Assembly: GCA_965220955.1 (NCBI GenBank)
Contig: CBDCRK010000039.1
Location: 1 to 64,000, forward strand
Direction: 5' to 3'
Origin: CBDCRK01 sp965220955
GTDB taxonomy: Bacteria > Desulfobacterota > Binatia > Bin18 > CBDCRK01
DNA length: 64,000 nucleotides
The translations under genes were made by a program, and so were the position numbers. Below are positions 26,825-34,699 of this stretch, piece after piece (positions within the stretch are counted from its first letter, which is position 1; every line of letters begins with the position of its first letter). The notes under the pieces are model-generated. The model was given only the letters and a program-made list of their open reading frames with translations, searched no databases and was not told where the DNA came from.

Positions 26825-27079
26825 ATGACGAATGTCAAGACCGCAATTTCGCTGCAAAAGTCGCTCTTTGAGCAGGCGGAAGCCTTAGCCAGCGAGATGA
26901 AAATCTCACGCAGTCGCTTGTTTGCGCTTGCCCTGCAAGACTTTATCTCTCGCTCTCAGAACCAAGAACTGCTTGAGCAAATCAACACTGCATACGAGGA
27001 CATTCCAGATCCAGGAGAACTTGTTCTTCAACGCCGCATGCGCCATCAGCATCGACGGATTGTCCAAGACGAATGGTGA
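26825..27079 (+). CDS. MazE-like antitoxin, ribbon-helix-helix type
   Basis: An 84-residue protein. The N-terminal 45 residues (KTAISLQKSLFEQAEALASEMKISRSRLFALALQDFI; beta strand then two helices) match a ribbon-helix-helix DNA-binding domain that would bind its own promoter. The acidic C-terminal tail would wrap and inhibit the toxin. It overlaps the toxin gene by 7 bp, the normal layout of such modules. Confidence 0.8.
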   Translation: MTNVKTAISLQKSLFEQAEALASEMKISRSRLFALALQDFISRSQNQELLEQINTAYEDIPDPGELVLQRRMRHQHRRIVQDEW

Positions 27080-27429
27080 TCAACCAAGGCGACATCTTCT
27101 GGATTGACCTGGATGAACCTTTGGGCTCTGAACCCGCGTACCGCCACCCTCATGTAGTTATCCAGAATAACGTCTTTAACCGCAGCCGGATCAAGACGGT
27201 CATAGTGTGTGCTCTGACGTCAAATCTTATACGCGCTAGGGTGCCGGGAAATGTGCTCCTCAATCCAGGGGAAGCCAACCTCCCCAAGCAAAGTGTGGTT
27301 AATGTCTCTCAGATTTTTACGGTGGACAAAACCCAGCTGAGCGAAAAGATCGGTACACTTTCGGCTAGGCGAGTGCAGGCAATTCTCAGGGGCATAAGAC
27401 TACTTACCGCACCACGCGATCCCGAATAA
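27073..27429 (+). CDS. MazF/PemK-family mRNA interferase toxin
   Basis: A 118-residue PemK-like protein. It has QGDIFWIDLDEPLGSE at the N terminus, a conserved RHPHVVIQN strand, VVCALTSN, and QSVVNVSQIFTVDK before the C-terminal helix. MazF enzymes cut single-stranded RNA at short sequences and arrest growth when the labile antitoxin is lost. The ATG lies within the last codons of the antitoxin gene. The module appears intact. Confidence 0.88.
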   Translation: MVINQGDIFWIDLDEPLGSEPAYRHPHVVIQNNVFNRSRIKTVIVCALTSNLIRARVPGNVLLNPGEANLPKQSVVNVSQIFTVDKTQLSEKIGTLSARRVQAILRGIRLLTAPRDPE

Positions 27430-27499
27430 ATTGATCTGGTAGGGATGAAGCAACGATATCCGGTATGCGCCGTTGGAACTTGTGGAGCTCGAGTCGCAC

Positions 27500-27913
27500 C
27501 TAGCTCGGTGAGGCTCCATCGAGCTGTCCGTGGAGCGGCCCTTGGTGCCAACACACGAGCTGCCATTTGCCGCCTTCTCGTACCCAGGTCTGCGAAAAAC
27601 CCATAAACCGCTGCCGGAAACCGGCATCTTTGGGCTTGCCGCGAAAGATGGCGTAACCTGAGACTACGCCGGCATCACCCCAGCCCTGGAAACGCAGCTC
27701 GCGCGGAACCCACTCGAAGAATTCCCAGAGGCCCCGACTGTGAAACTCAATGTGGTTGACGAAGTCAGCTTTGCTGAGTCGGAATGGGATGTCCTCATCG
27801 TAGATCACCACTTCGTCATGGATCCAACTATAGAACGCGTCGAGATCACCCTTGTTGAGCCCGTCTTTCCATGCGCTGAAAGCAGCCTGCAGTTCTTGGG
27901 TTGGTGATGCCAT
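27500..27913 (-). CDS. SnoaL/NTF2-like protein
   Basis: A 137-residue alpha+beta cone-fold protein of the SnoaL-like NTF2 superfamily. Two N-terminal helices (ELQAAFSAWKDGLNKGDLDAFYSWIHDEVVIYDED) precede a curved sheet (FVNHIEFHSRGLW, ELRFQGWGDAGVVSGYAIFRG). AAGGAGG lies 6 nt before ATG 27913. Members are enzymes or binding proteins for small hydrophobic substrates; none can be named here. Convergent with the MazF-like gene. Confidence 0.75.
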   Translation of the reverse strand: MASPTQELQAAFSAWKDGLNKGDLDAFYSWIHDEVVIYDEDIPFRLSKADFVNHIEFHSRGLWEFFEWVPRELRFQGWGDAGVVSGYAIFRGKPKDAGFRQRFMGFSQTWVREGGKWQLVCWHQGPLHGQLDGASPS

Positions 27914-28185
27914 CTTGACCTCCTTGTGCTTAAAAATTCAATGCAGAGTTCCTGACGTCCAACCTAAGCACGGGGAGTGACGAATGCCATTCTGAGTGTG
28001 GTTGCGGATAGGTGTGCACTGATGGTCCAGGTGTTCTGCAATTCGCTTGTGGACTGCCGGCAGTGTCCCCAGAGATTGCCGGCCACGCGTGGTGTTCGGC
28101 GTGATAGTTCATGTTCCACCCCGGTGCCACTTTACAGCCGACCCCTATCAAAGTAAAGGCAAGCTGAAAGAGGTGCCATTTTCTC
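27914..28185. other. Divergent spacer without gene
   Basis: Between the NTF2-like start and the SDR promoter I see no ORF with coding character and no repeat. Confidence 0.5.
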
Positions 28186-28215
28186 TTGACAGCACTACCG
28201 CCCTAGGCCTACTGT
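28186..28215 (+). promoter_or_regulatory. Putative sigma70 promoter of the SDR gene
   Basis: A perfect TTGACA (28186-28191), an 18-bp spacer and TACTGT (28210-28215), 33 bp before the start codon. Confidence 0.45.
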
Positions 28216-28248
28216 TTACTGGAAGAGAACAAATAAAGGAGGGTCGTA

Positions 28249-29010
28249 ATGGCAGAATTACTGAAAGGAAAAGTTGCTTTAGTGACGGGTGCTGGCTCAG
28301 GGATTGGTAGAGCTTCTGCCCGCATCTTTGCCAGAGAAGGAGCAAAGGTTGTTGTTGCCGACATTGTTGCAGAAGGTGGTGAAGAGACTGTGGGTATGAT
28401 CAAGAGAGCTGGCGGTGAGGCTATCTTTGTCAGAGCCGATGTGTCCAAAGCAGCCGAGGTAGAAGCAATGGTTAACCAAGCGGTTGAAGCCTATGGTAGA
28501 CTAGACTGCGGCTTTAACAACGCTGGCACTGAAGGAGCTATAGCTCAGACAGCTGACTATACCGAGGAGAACTGGGAGCGTGTCATTGCTATCAATCTCA
28601 AAGGGGTGTGGCTCTGCATGAAGCATGAGATTGCCCATATGCTCAAACAGGGGGGTGGAGCTATTGTCAATACCGCCTCGGCGTTGGGACTTGTGGGCAT
28701 TGAGAATCAACCAGCCTATGTAGCCAGCAAGCATGGAGTGGTAGGTCTAACCAAGACAGCGGCTCTAGAGTATGCCAAGATGGGTATCCGGGTCAACGCG
28801 ATGTGTCCCGGGGCTATCAGTACTCCGATGCTTGACCGGGCTTTGGGTCCCCAGCCCCAATTGGCTGAGGCCGTCACCAATATGGAACCGGTAGGACGGC
28901 TAGGCAAACCTGAGGAGATTGCTGAAGCTGTGGTGTGGTTATGTTCAGATGCAGCGTCTTTTGTCACTGGACATGCTATGTCCGTGGATGGCGGTTGGGT
29001 GGCACAGTAA
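28249..29010 (+). CDS. SDR family oxidoreductase, glucose/ketoacyl-reductase type
   Basis: A 253-residue classical SDR. TGAGSGIG (about 14-21), an Asp after strand 2 (VVADI) favouring NAD, and NNAG; the catalytic Ser lies in NTASALG, and Tyr and Lys in YVASKHG. The C-terminal PVGRLGKPEEIAEAVVWLCS and SVDGGWVAQ are typical. AAGGAGG (28236-28242) is 6 nt from ATG 28249. The broken SDR tail at 41.5-41.7 kb is a close relative, suggesting a once larger family here. Substrate unknown. Confidence 0.9.
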   Translation: MAELLKGKVALVTGAGSGIGRASARIFAREGAKVVVADIVAEGGEETVGMIKRAGGEAIFVRADVSKAAEVEAMVNQAVEAYGRLDCGFNNAGTEGAIAQTADYTEENWERVIAINLKGVWLCMKHEIAHMLKQGGGAIVNTASALGLVGIENQPAYVASKHGVVGLTKTAALEYAKMGIRVNAMCPGAISTPMLDRALGPQPQLAEAVTNMEPVGRLGKPEEIAEAVVWLCSDAASFVTGHAMSVDGGWVAQ

Positions 29011-29165
29011 AGGCAAAAGAATGTAGGGACAGTGCACTAAGCGCTTCAGCAAGAAATATACGAAGGTGCTCACAAGGCAGAAAAAGACTGCGCCCTTGCT
29101 GGGGCCGGAATCAGTCTCTAATGCCACAATCCCTCTATAGGTCAAGAGAGAAGGGGCAGCCTATA

Positions 29166-29303
29166 CTAGTGGTGGGCTTCTGGTGCCCTGGCGTGGGATT
29201 CTCTTTCCCGCTGACGATCTTCCCTTCTCATAATAAGGCCAAGGAGGACAAAAAAGGCAAAGAAGGAGACGCTGATAGCAATAACGGCAATAGTGACGCT
29301 CAC
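29166..29303 (-). CDS. Predicted single-pass membrane microprotein
   Basis: A 45-codon ORF from GTG 29303, preceded by AAGGGGG five nt upstream. Residues 2-24 are an unbroken hydrophobic helix (SVTIAVIAISVSFFAFFVLL). A strongly basic turn RREDRQRER follows, then a short His-rich end. The positive charges after the helix predict N-out/C-in topology. Evidence is only the clean membrane segment plus ribosome-binding site; no family is recognised. It lies 3' of the aminotransferase remnant on the same strand. Confidence 0.4.
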   Translation of the reverse strand: MSVTIAVIAISVSFFAFFVLLGLIMRREDRQRERESHARAPEAHH

Positions 29304-29467
29304 AAAAACCCCCTTTCTGTGGTACCGCGGAGAGTCATGGCTGTCCTTGAAATGATCTATCGCTTAAGTAGGGAATGTGCAAGGGTGCAGCTTCCCCCCG
29401 TAATCTCTGTCTTACGGTTGAAGTGGATCCTGAAGGAGCCGTAGTCTGGTCATAGGACTGGACCTCT

Positions 29468-29489
29468 AAAGGCTGCTGACAGCTTTTTT
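29468..29489. terminator. Rho-independent terminator
   Basis: AAAGGCTG (29468-29475), loop CTGA, CAGCTTTT with six T (29484-29489). On the plus strand it follows the SDR region by 460 bp; on the minus strand it abuts the aminotransferase remnant stop, so it may work both ways. Confidence 0.6.
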
Positions 29490-29700
29490 AGCATACCGCC
29501 AGAAAGGCTTGCGCTAGCTCCTGGCTAGAAATGCGGTTGAGTGAAGGATTGATCTTGAGCAAAATCCTCCCCAGCTTTTCTGGGCAGCGGACAGATAGAT
29601 ATTGCGCTGCTGCAAGCGTACCCGGAATTGATCGAGGTCAGTGCCGGAAACATACAGTTTGACAACATGGTTGGGTGGCGGTTATCGAGAGGGAAGGGAA
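29488..29700 (-). pseudogene. Remnant of a PLP aminotransferase/aldolase-like C terminus
   Basis: Two adjacent reading frames together give a C-terminal-domain-like stretch. One frame reads HVVKLYVSGTDLDQF, then RVRLQQRNIYLSAAQKSWGG. After a frame change near 29575 it continues ILLKINPSLNRISSQELAQA and ends at TAA 29488. The 'LxQRNIYLSA' and 'LKINPSLNRISSQELAQAFL' pattern resembles the small domain of fold-type I PLP enzymes. Upstream the frame breaks again near 29675. Family assignment is tentative. Confidence 0.35.
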
Positions 29701-29777
29701 GTGTTTGGAACCAGAGAACCGCGACATGAGCCAGAGGAAATAGAGGGAAACAACCCCTCGCTAGGGTCACCCGCAGT

Positions 29778-30215
29778 ATGAACTCCCGAGAGCCAAAAGG
29801 CCTGCCCCAACCATCTGACGCCGAGGCTGGTGTCTGGCAGGGTCAATCCATTGCCCGCCGCTTTATCTCGCCTGAGGGGTGGGTCATCCTGGTTGGGCGA
29901 ACGGCAACGGAGAATGATGCGCTGACGTTCAAGCTTGCCTCGCCTAAAGACTTCTGGCTGCATGTGGCCAGTGAATCCGGTTCTCATGTTGTGGTCCGCA
30001 ATCCAGCCGGGCTGGATCGCCTGCCGCGGGAAACCCTGCGTTTTGCCGCCTCGCTTGCAGCTGGCTACTCCAAAGCCCGTCATGCTGGTCAGGTAAGTGT
30101 CCATGTGACCCGTGTTGCCAATGTCCGCAAACCACGTGGTTTCCCGGCAGGAAAAGTTAACCTCACCCATTTCGAATCCGTTCGCGTTGCCCCGTTCCAG
30201 CAAGAGACGGATTGA
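29778..30215 (+). CDS. Stand-alone NFACT-R (DUF814) domain protein
   Basis: A 145-residue protein consisting of an NFACT-R domain. GWVILVGRTATENDALTFKL, FWLHVASESGSHVVVRNP, the helix RETLRFAASLAAGYSKARHAG, VSVHVTRVANVRKPRG and GKVNL match the C-terminal RNA-binding part of RqcH/NEMF/Tae2. Full RqcH has ~550 residues with coiled coils; here only this domain is present. It may bind tRNA or 50S subunits on its own. No rqcH is in the window. Confidence 0.85.
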   Translation: MNSREPKGLPQPSDAEAGVWQGQSIARRFISPEGWVILVGRTATENDALTFKLASPKDFWLHVASESGSHVVVRNPAGLDRLPRETLRFAASLAAGYSKARHAGQVSVHVTRVANVRKPRGFPAGKVNLTHFESVRVAPFQQETD

Positions 30216-30223
30216 CAGATTGG

Positions 30224-30251
30224 GGAAAAAGTTGCCATGTTCCCTTTTTCC
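30224..30251. terminator. Possible hairpin between convergent genes
   Basis: GGAAAAAG (30224-30231) and CTTTTTCC (30244-30251) enclose 12 nt between the converging NFACT-R and enoyl-CoA hydratase genes. T-rich on both strands, but no extra T-tract. Confidence 0.3.
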
Positions 30252-30309
30252 TGGAACCCCTAGGGCTGGGGAACCGACATAATAGAATTTGCCGGATAAT
30301 GAGAACTGC

Positions 30310-31131
30310 CTACCGCCCCTTATACCCAGGATTCGTTGGCTTTTCGAGCCAATCCCGGCGTTTTTCGTAGGGCAGGTTAATATAGGTCTTCATAGCCAGC
30401 AGCCCGTCGTCCGACAGCATTGTCTCCAGAAACGCCGAGCTCTCAATATCAAGGCCTGCGGAGAGATGGGTATCACTTCCAGCATACACGGCATGCTTGG
30501 CGCGGGCCACGGCCAGTGGCGGAAAACTGGCAATCTCGTTGGCAATTTCCTGTGCCCGGGCAAGGGCATTGTCGGCCAGCTCGTGGACAAGCCCCAGAGC
30601 CAGCGCCTCCTCAGGAGGCACAACGCGGGAGCGCAAGACAAACTCGATCGCCCGGCCGGCGCCAATAAGACGGGACAGTCGCTGGGTGCCGCTGCCGCCG
30701 GGCAGAATGCCCAACTTCACCTCGGGCAACCCGAAGCGGTAATCGCCGCGCTGTCCAATACGAAGGTCACACGACAGACTGAGCTCGAAGCCTCCACCCA
30801 TGGTGTCGCCGTTCATAGCCACAATCACGGGCTTGGGCAGATCACGCAGGCGCAGCAGCATGCCATGGTAGCCAGCAGTGAGCGACGTTCCTAAGGCACG
30901 CATGCCTTCACGGTTACTGGCCAGTTCAACTAGCTCTTCCACCGAATAGTGGGTAATGAATTTGCCCTCTATAGCCCCGGTCAGCACTACAGCGCGTATG
31001 GCTGGATCACGCCACGCTTGGATCAGGGCATTAAATTCTTGGGTTCCCTCGGCGCAGAAGTAATTCATCGGCGGGTTATTATAGGTTGCAACCACAACCC
31101 CACCTTCAACCTGGGTTGTCCAAAGACTCAT
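30310..31131 (-). CDS. Enoyl-CoA hydratase/isomerase family protein
   Basis: A 273-residue crotonase-fold protein. The oxyanion hole segments are TGAIEGKFITHYSVEEL (replacing the usual SAGAD loop) and NGDTMGGGFELSLSCDLRI. A catalytic-type Glu lies in FGLPEVKLGILPGGSGTQRL. AAAGGAGG precedes ATG 31131 by 8 nt. The unusual first loop (THYSVEEL) is seen in a subgroup with undefined substrates. Stand-alone; convergent with NFACT-R. Acts on an acyl-CoA in the cytoplasm by family inference. Confidence 0.85.
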   Translation of the reverse strand: MSLWTTQVEGGVVVATYNNPPMNYFCAEGTQEFNALIQAWRDPAIRAVVLTGAIEGKFITHYSVEELVELASNREGMRALGTSLTAGYHGMLLRLRDLPKPVIVAMNGDTMGGGFELSLSCDLRIGQRGDYRFGLPEVKLGILPGGSGTQRLSRLIGAGRAIEFVLRSRVVPPEEALALGLVHELADNALARAQEIANEIASFPPLAVARAKHAVYAGSDTHLSAGLDIESSAFLETMLSDDGLLAMKTYINLPYEKRRDWLEKPTNPGYKGR

Positions 31132-31246
31132 GGTTCAGCCTCCTTTCTGGTTGTTGTTATGGGCTCCGGATGTGTCCGCCATTTCTTCGTACTTATTTCA
31201 GTCGCCCTACACCTCCCTGCTTGTCCCAGAACGTCCACGAATCAAC

Positions 31247-32014
31247 TCAGAGGTAGTCCCGCTGAAACTCGCTTGAAAGTGGACACATGGTATCGACATC
31301 CCAGTCAAAGGTGAGGACCACAGAGCGATCCGAACGGTAAGCAAGCAGTCGTCTACCATCTTTAATGACAAGACTTTCCGCCTGCATAAAATCCAGCGTT
31401 TCCTCTTTGCCCGTGCGGTTACACACAATAAGCGGAAGACCCGTCTCCCTGGTCCGTTGTTCCCACTCGCCCTCAGGACCGTGGAGGCCAGGCCCCCACG
31501 CAGCTGAGGAGACGAGGATTTGCGTCCCTTGCCGCTTCAGCGTCTCGGTGACCTGCCTTGTATAGGCATCCGCGCAAATCAGCAGACCGACCTTGAGGGT
31601 CTGCCATTGGATTGGCAAGATCGTCTCGCCGGGAGTGGCCCAGAGGTCAGGGCGCGTGTTGATCTTCCGATGTTTCCCCAGGAGCTCCCCAGTGGAGTTG
31701 ATGAGAAAAACGGAATTGTAGAGCTTATCAGTCTGTCTATCTCGCTCAGGACCGCCAACAAAGACCGTAATCTGTAACCTATTTACCAGCTGACAGAACT
31801 CCCTCATCCAGCTATCGGGTTGAGGCGCAATCCAGTCGGTGCCGACCAGCCGGGAAAACTGATAGCCCGAGACCGCCAGCTCTGGTGATACCGCCCAGTC
31901 TGCTCCTTTTTCAGCCGCTCGCTTGATCGCCTGTGCAAGCAACCGGCGGTTGTACAAAAGATTCCCTGGCACGGGAGCAATGTGTAGGAGGGATATTCTT
32001 AAGGGGGCGGTCAT
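31247..32014 (-). CDS. Carbon-nitrogen hydrolase (nitrilase superfamily)
   Basis: A 255-residue single-domain C-N hydrolase with the Glu45-Lys117-Cys147 triad (SPELAVSGY, GKHRKINTR, LLICADAY). Such enzymes split nitriles or amides through a thioester on the Cys. ATG 32014 is my start; a TTG four codons upstream is the alternative. Lacking a glutamine synthetase or NAD-synthetase partner, the substrate stays unknown. It shares the minus strand with the enoyl-CoA hydratase gene, separated by 115 bp. Confidence 0.85.
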   Translation of the reverse strand: MTAPLRISLLHIAPVPGNLLYNRRLLAQAIKRAAEKGADWAVSPELAVSGYQFSRLVGTDWIAPQPDSWMREFCQLVNRLQITVFVGGPERDRQTDKLYNSVFLINSTGELLGKHRKINTRPDLWATPGETILPIQWQTLKVGLLICADAYTRQVTETLKRQGTQILVSSAAWGPGLHGPEGEWEQRTRETGLPLIVCNRTGKEETLDFMQAESLVIKDGRRLLAYRSDRSVVLTFDWDVDTMCPLSSEFQRDYL

Positions 32015-32105
32015 AAATGAGGGCAACTTGGTTTTCAGTACTATGCTGATTTTTCCTTCAAATAGAGCGCTGAGGGGTGAAAAGAATCGGAGAAGAGGCT
32101 AGCCC

Positions 32106-32249
32106 TTACCTTCTGTTCACCACTTTGAGGAGATCATCAAACTCCCCCCCGTCTAGCCAAATGCCACGACATTTTGGGCAGGTGTCTATGACCACTGACC
32201 GGTCGATGGCACTGTATATTCGCAGCAGAGTCGTTGCGTCGCGCGGGCA
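32106..32249 (-). pseudogene. zf-TFIIB zinc-ribbon protein, C-terminal fragment
   Basis: The final 47 codons encode CPRDATTLLRIYSAIDRSVV followed by DTCPKCRGIWLDGGEFDDLL, the Cys2 half and WLDxGE signature of the zf-TFIIB family. The first pair shows only one Cys (CPRD). At about 32250 the sequence switches to an argS-like start in another frame, so the beginning of this gene has been lost by a join. Confidence 0.55.
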
Positions 32250-32253
32250 CTGG

Positions 32254-32326
32254 CTGCGGCCAGCGCTTGGGTCGTCTTTTCTTCGAGCAGCTGTTGAATC
32301 GTTGACATAGCGATTGGGATAACGGT
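32254..32326 (-). repeat. argS-start repeat, copy A
   Basis: A 73-bp direct repeat matching 34287-34359 without gaps and with 9 mismatches. On the minus strand it holds a start codon (32306-32308) and codons for MSTIQQLLEEKTTQALAAAS, like the N terminus of arginyl-tRNA synthetase. Coding differences between copies are mostly synonymous (one Thr/Ala change), so both descend from functional genes. The frame is cut after about 20 codons by the zf-TFIIB fragment. Confidence 0.7.
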
Positions 32327-32359
32327 GCGTTTGCGCCCCATTTATAGTCCGAGCTTGTA

Positions 32360-32959
32360 TCAAATGGTCCTCAAGCGGTCCAGAAGCTCTTTGGCGTGAG
32401 GACATGCGGCTTCGACGCGAGTTGGATCGACTTGCGCCAGCAAGTCGAAGGAGACCCTGCCCTTGGCATAGGGTTTCGAGCATTTAGCGGTAGCTCTCTG
32501 GAGTGCGTCGAGCACCGTCTTCTTGGGCACATCCTCCAACTGAGGCCATTGCCTGAGCGCGTTTTCTGCAAACTGTGCGCCGAAGTATCTTCGCAATGCA
32601 TCGCGGTCGGCCAGGAACCAAGTCTCCATGATCTGAACCATCAGAAAGGCCTGACCGTCGCCGGCACCTCCGGGCTGATTCCAATGGTCGCGTTCTTGCA
32701 GGTGCTGCCAGACCGAGCGGCCCGCCTTAACCGAGGCCTCGCTGTCCACGAGGAGGAGGGGAACGATGTCCGGACGAGGGTCTGCGACGGCCGTGGCAAA
32801 GAGGTCGAAAGTTTTGTCGCGCCCGCCGCCCCGCACAACCCTCGGCATCTGGCTGCCGAGTTCAGCAGACTTGAAAAATTCGCTCCAACCTTCACGAAAA
32901 CGTGCGCCGAGATCCCTCGAGTCGCCGCCGCCCTCAATGTAAAGCTTGGCGGTTACCAT
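32360..32959 (-). CDS. DUF4276 family protein
   Basis: A 199-residue protein from ATG 32959. KLYIEGGGDSRDLGARFREG begins a TOPRIM-like first strand with Glu and paired glycines. VPLLLVDSEASV gives a second acidic strand, and FLMVQIMETWFLADRDAL is the helix/strand with Glu and Asp typical of DUF4276. The acidic residues would form a TOPRIM-like metal site. It overlaps the AAA ATPase stop by 7 bp. AAA ATPase plus TOPRIM-like pairs (OLD, PARIS and relatives) act in phage defence; for this DUF4276 pair that is inference. Confidence 0.8.
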   Translation of the reverse strand: MVTAKLYIEGGGDSRDLGARFREGWSEFFKSAELGSQMPRVVRGGGRDKTFDLFATAVADPRPDIVPLLLVDSEASVKAGRSVWQHLQERDHWNQPGGAGDGQAFLMVQIMETWFLADRDALRRYFGAQFAENALRQWPQLEDVPKKTVLDALQRATAKCSKPYAKGRVSFDLLAQVDPTRVEAACPHAKELLDRLRTI

Positions 32960-34197
32960 CGGTTTCCGCCCAATTCGCCCGAAGTCCAAAGAGCCCCAAG
33001 ACGGTATTTTTCCAACCACTTCGCAAGATCGTCCTTGTCGAGACGGCGCATCTCGGTCTGTCCATTGTGCTTTTCACAGACTACGATGCTCTCCGGTGTT
33101 TCGGTCAGCGCATCGACAAGCACATCCGAATGGGTCGTCACGATCAGTTGACTACGTTCGGACGCTGCGAGCAGTAAATCTCTCAACGTGGGTAGCAGAT
33201 CCGGGTGCAGGCCGAGTTCCGGCTCCTCGATCGCAACCAAAGGCGGCGGCTCGGGGTGCATCAGAATGGCCAGTAGGCACAGGTAGCGTAGTGTGCCGTC
33301 CGATAGGCGAGTGGCCGGAATCGCGCGGTTGTTGTCTTCTTCCAGGAATAGTGCCACTGTACCACCCGCCACGGAGTAGGTGACATCGACGATGCCATCA
33401 AAGAGCTTCTGCAATGCCTTGACGAGTTGCCGCTTTTTCTCTCCCGAGAAGTGCGACAGCACAAGCGCCAAGTTTTGCCCTCCTTCGTCCAGGAAGTCGG
33501 CGCGGTCGTGCGCGCTCTGGTTTTGGCGCAACTCTGCCGAAGGACCAAACGCCCAGTTCCGGTAAAGGCGAATACGTCCGTACTGTTCCTTCAGATGCCA
33601 AAGCGCCGGGTAATCCGGATTGGCAGCGTACGAGAGCAACGACTGCTCGGGTTGCATCTCACTGGCGAAGTCGATAGCGCCCGGGCGAGAACGGGCGAAG
33701 AGGCGCGGTGTCGACCATTCGCCGGCGCCCCTCTTCCTCTTGGAATCCAATCGCGCCGCCTCTGCGTTGGCGTTCGAGATTTCTAACGCGGCCTGCTCAT
33801 CCTGAGGGGGGCGGTAATAGGACAGGGCGGCGCGCTCGTCGGCGTGCGTCTCCGAGGGCTCAACCTGCTCGTCAGTCACCTCGGGGCGACCGTTCTGGTC
33901 GGCCAGCCTTAACGAATGCCGCAGCACGCCGCCCAGCGGATAGTCGACCATGGCCTCCATGCTGATCGAATGCGGCGCGCCTGATCCCTTCCACAGCCAC
34001 TCACGAACACCGCCCATGCGTGAGATCGGTTCTGAGATACCGCGTGGCGCGGCCTTGAGCAATGCAATCGTCTCCAGAAAGTTCGACTTTCCCGATCCGT
34101 TCGGGCCGATGAGGACGTTCAGTGGTTCCAGGGGCAAGTCGATCCCGCTTGGTCCGAAGGAAAGGAACCCCGAGACCTTCAGTCTATGGATTAGCAT
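32953..34197 (-). CDS. AAA15/OLD-type AAA family ATPase
   Basis: A 414-residue ABC-like ATPase. Walker A is GPNGSGKS (31-38) after FLSFGPSGIDLPLEPLNVLI. A central insert region (about 100-230) lacks known motifs. Walker B/signature-side residues are LVAIEEPELGLHPD (Glu324, Glu325), and the switch His356 sits in TTHSD. This matches the AAA_21/AAA_15 group used by OLD, PARIS and similar defence systems. It begins 21 bp after a truncated argS-like ORF and is followed by the overlapping DUF4276 gene. Confidence 0.9.
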   Translation of the reverse strand: MLIHRLKVSGFLSFGPSGIDLPLEPLNVLIGPNGSGKSNFLETIALLKAAPRGISEPISRMGGVREWLWKGSGAPHSISMEAMVDYPLGGVLRHSLRLADQNGRPEVTDEQVEPSETHADERAALSYYRPPQDEQAALEISNANAEAARLDSKRKRGAGEWSTPRLFARSRPGAIDFASEMQPEQSLLSYAANPDYPALWHLKEQYGRIRLYRNWAFGPSAELRQNQSAHDRADFLDEGGQNLALVLSHFSGEKKRQLVKALQKLFDGIVDVTYSVAGGTVALFLEEDNNRAIPATRLSDGTLRYLCLLAILMHPEPPPLVAIEEPELGLHPDLLPTLRDLLLAASERSQLIVTTHSDVLVDALTETPESIVVCEKHNGQTEMRRLDKDDLAKWLEKYRLGALWTSGELGGNRW

Positions 34198-34218
34198 GCC
34201 ATCTCCTCGTCTAGCACT

Positions 34219-34341
34219 TCATCCGCCGGGCGCGTCCGTCGGATTGGCCGCCGGGTTGACCAGGGCAGGGGCCGAGGTCCCGCTAGCCGCGGCCAGCGCT
34301 TGGGCCGTTTTTTCTTCGAGCAGCTGTTGAATAGTTGACAT
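34219..34341 (-). pseudogene. argS: Truncated argS-like 5' end, copy B
   Basis: Forty codons from ATG 34341: MSTIQQLLEEKTAQALAAAS followed by GTSAPALVNPAANP, then an unrelated TDAPGG and a stop. It resembles the first ~34 residues of arginyl-tRNA synthetase, which normally continues FGDYQ. The gene stops just before the AAA ATPase. The first 73 bp region (34287-34359) repeats at 32254-32326. ArgS identity rests on a short stretch. Confidence 0.5.
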
Positions 34342-34359
34342 AACAATTGAGATAGCAGT

Positions 34360-34699
34360 AGCGTCGGGCCAACAACATATATAGCAAATACCGTTCTGTA
34401 TTCGCAAGAGTTACAGCACGCGGCGATTTGCGTCGGTCCCGGCTTTGTGTCATTTTTTTGCTGGGAATGTGGAATTAGACAAGAACGCAGGACAAGATCC
34501 CGGTGCGAGCCGGGTTAGCGCACAGCCGGCGCAGTGGCGCGAATGGCTCAGCCGCTCTGCGTTCGGTGCGCGGGGTGGGCAATGTTACCTACCGCTGATT
34601 ATTGACGATGTGCTGGACCACGATGTCGTGCGGCGCGGACAGCGGACCGTGCACTGCCTCTTTGGCCACATTCCGGCCACGGCCGCCGCGGGCAAGCTG
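34360..34699. other. Spacer without a convincing gene
   Basis: AT-rich to 34440, then GC-rich. A plus-strand frame is open from 34445, but the part before about 34700 has no recognisable protein and probably precedes a recombination join. Confidence 0.4.

Noticed and set aside
28935..29444. 169-codon plus-strand ORF after the SDR
   Set aside because: No ribosome-binding site, unusual composition; the opposite strand shows a better membrane microprotein and a gene remnant.
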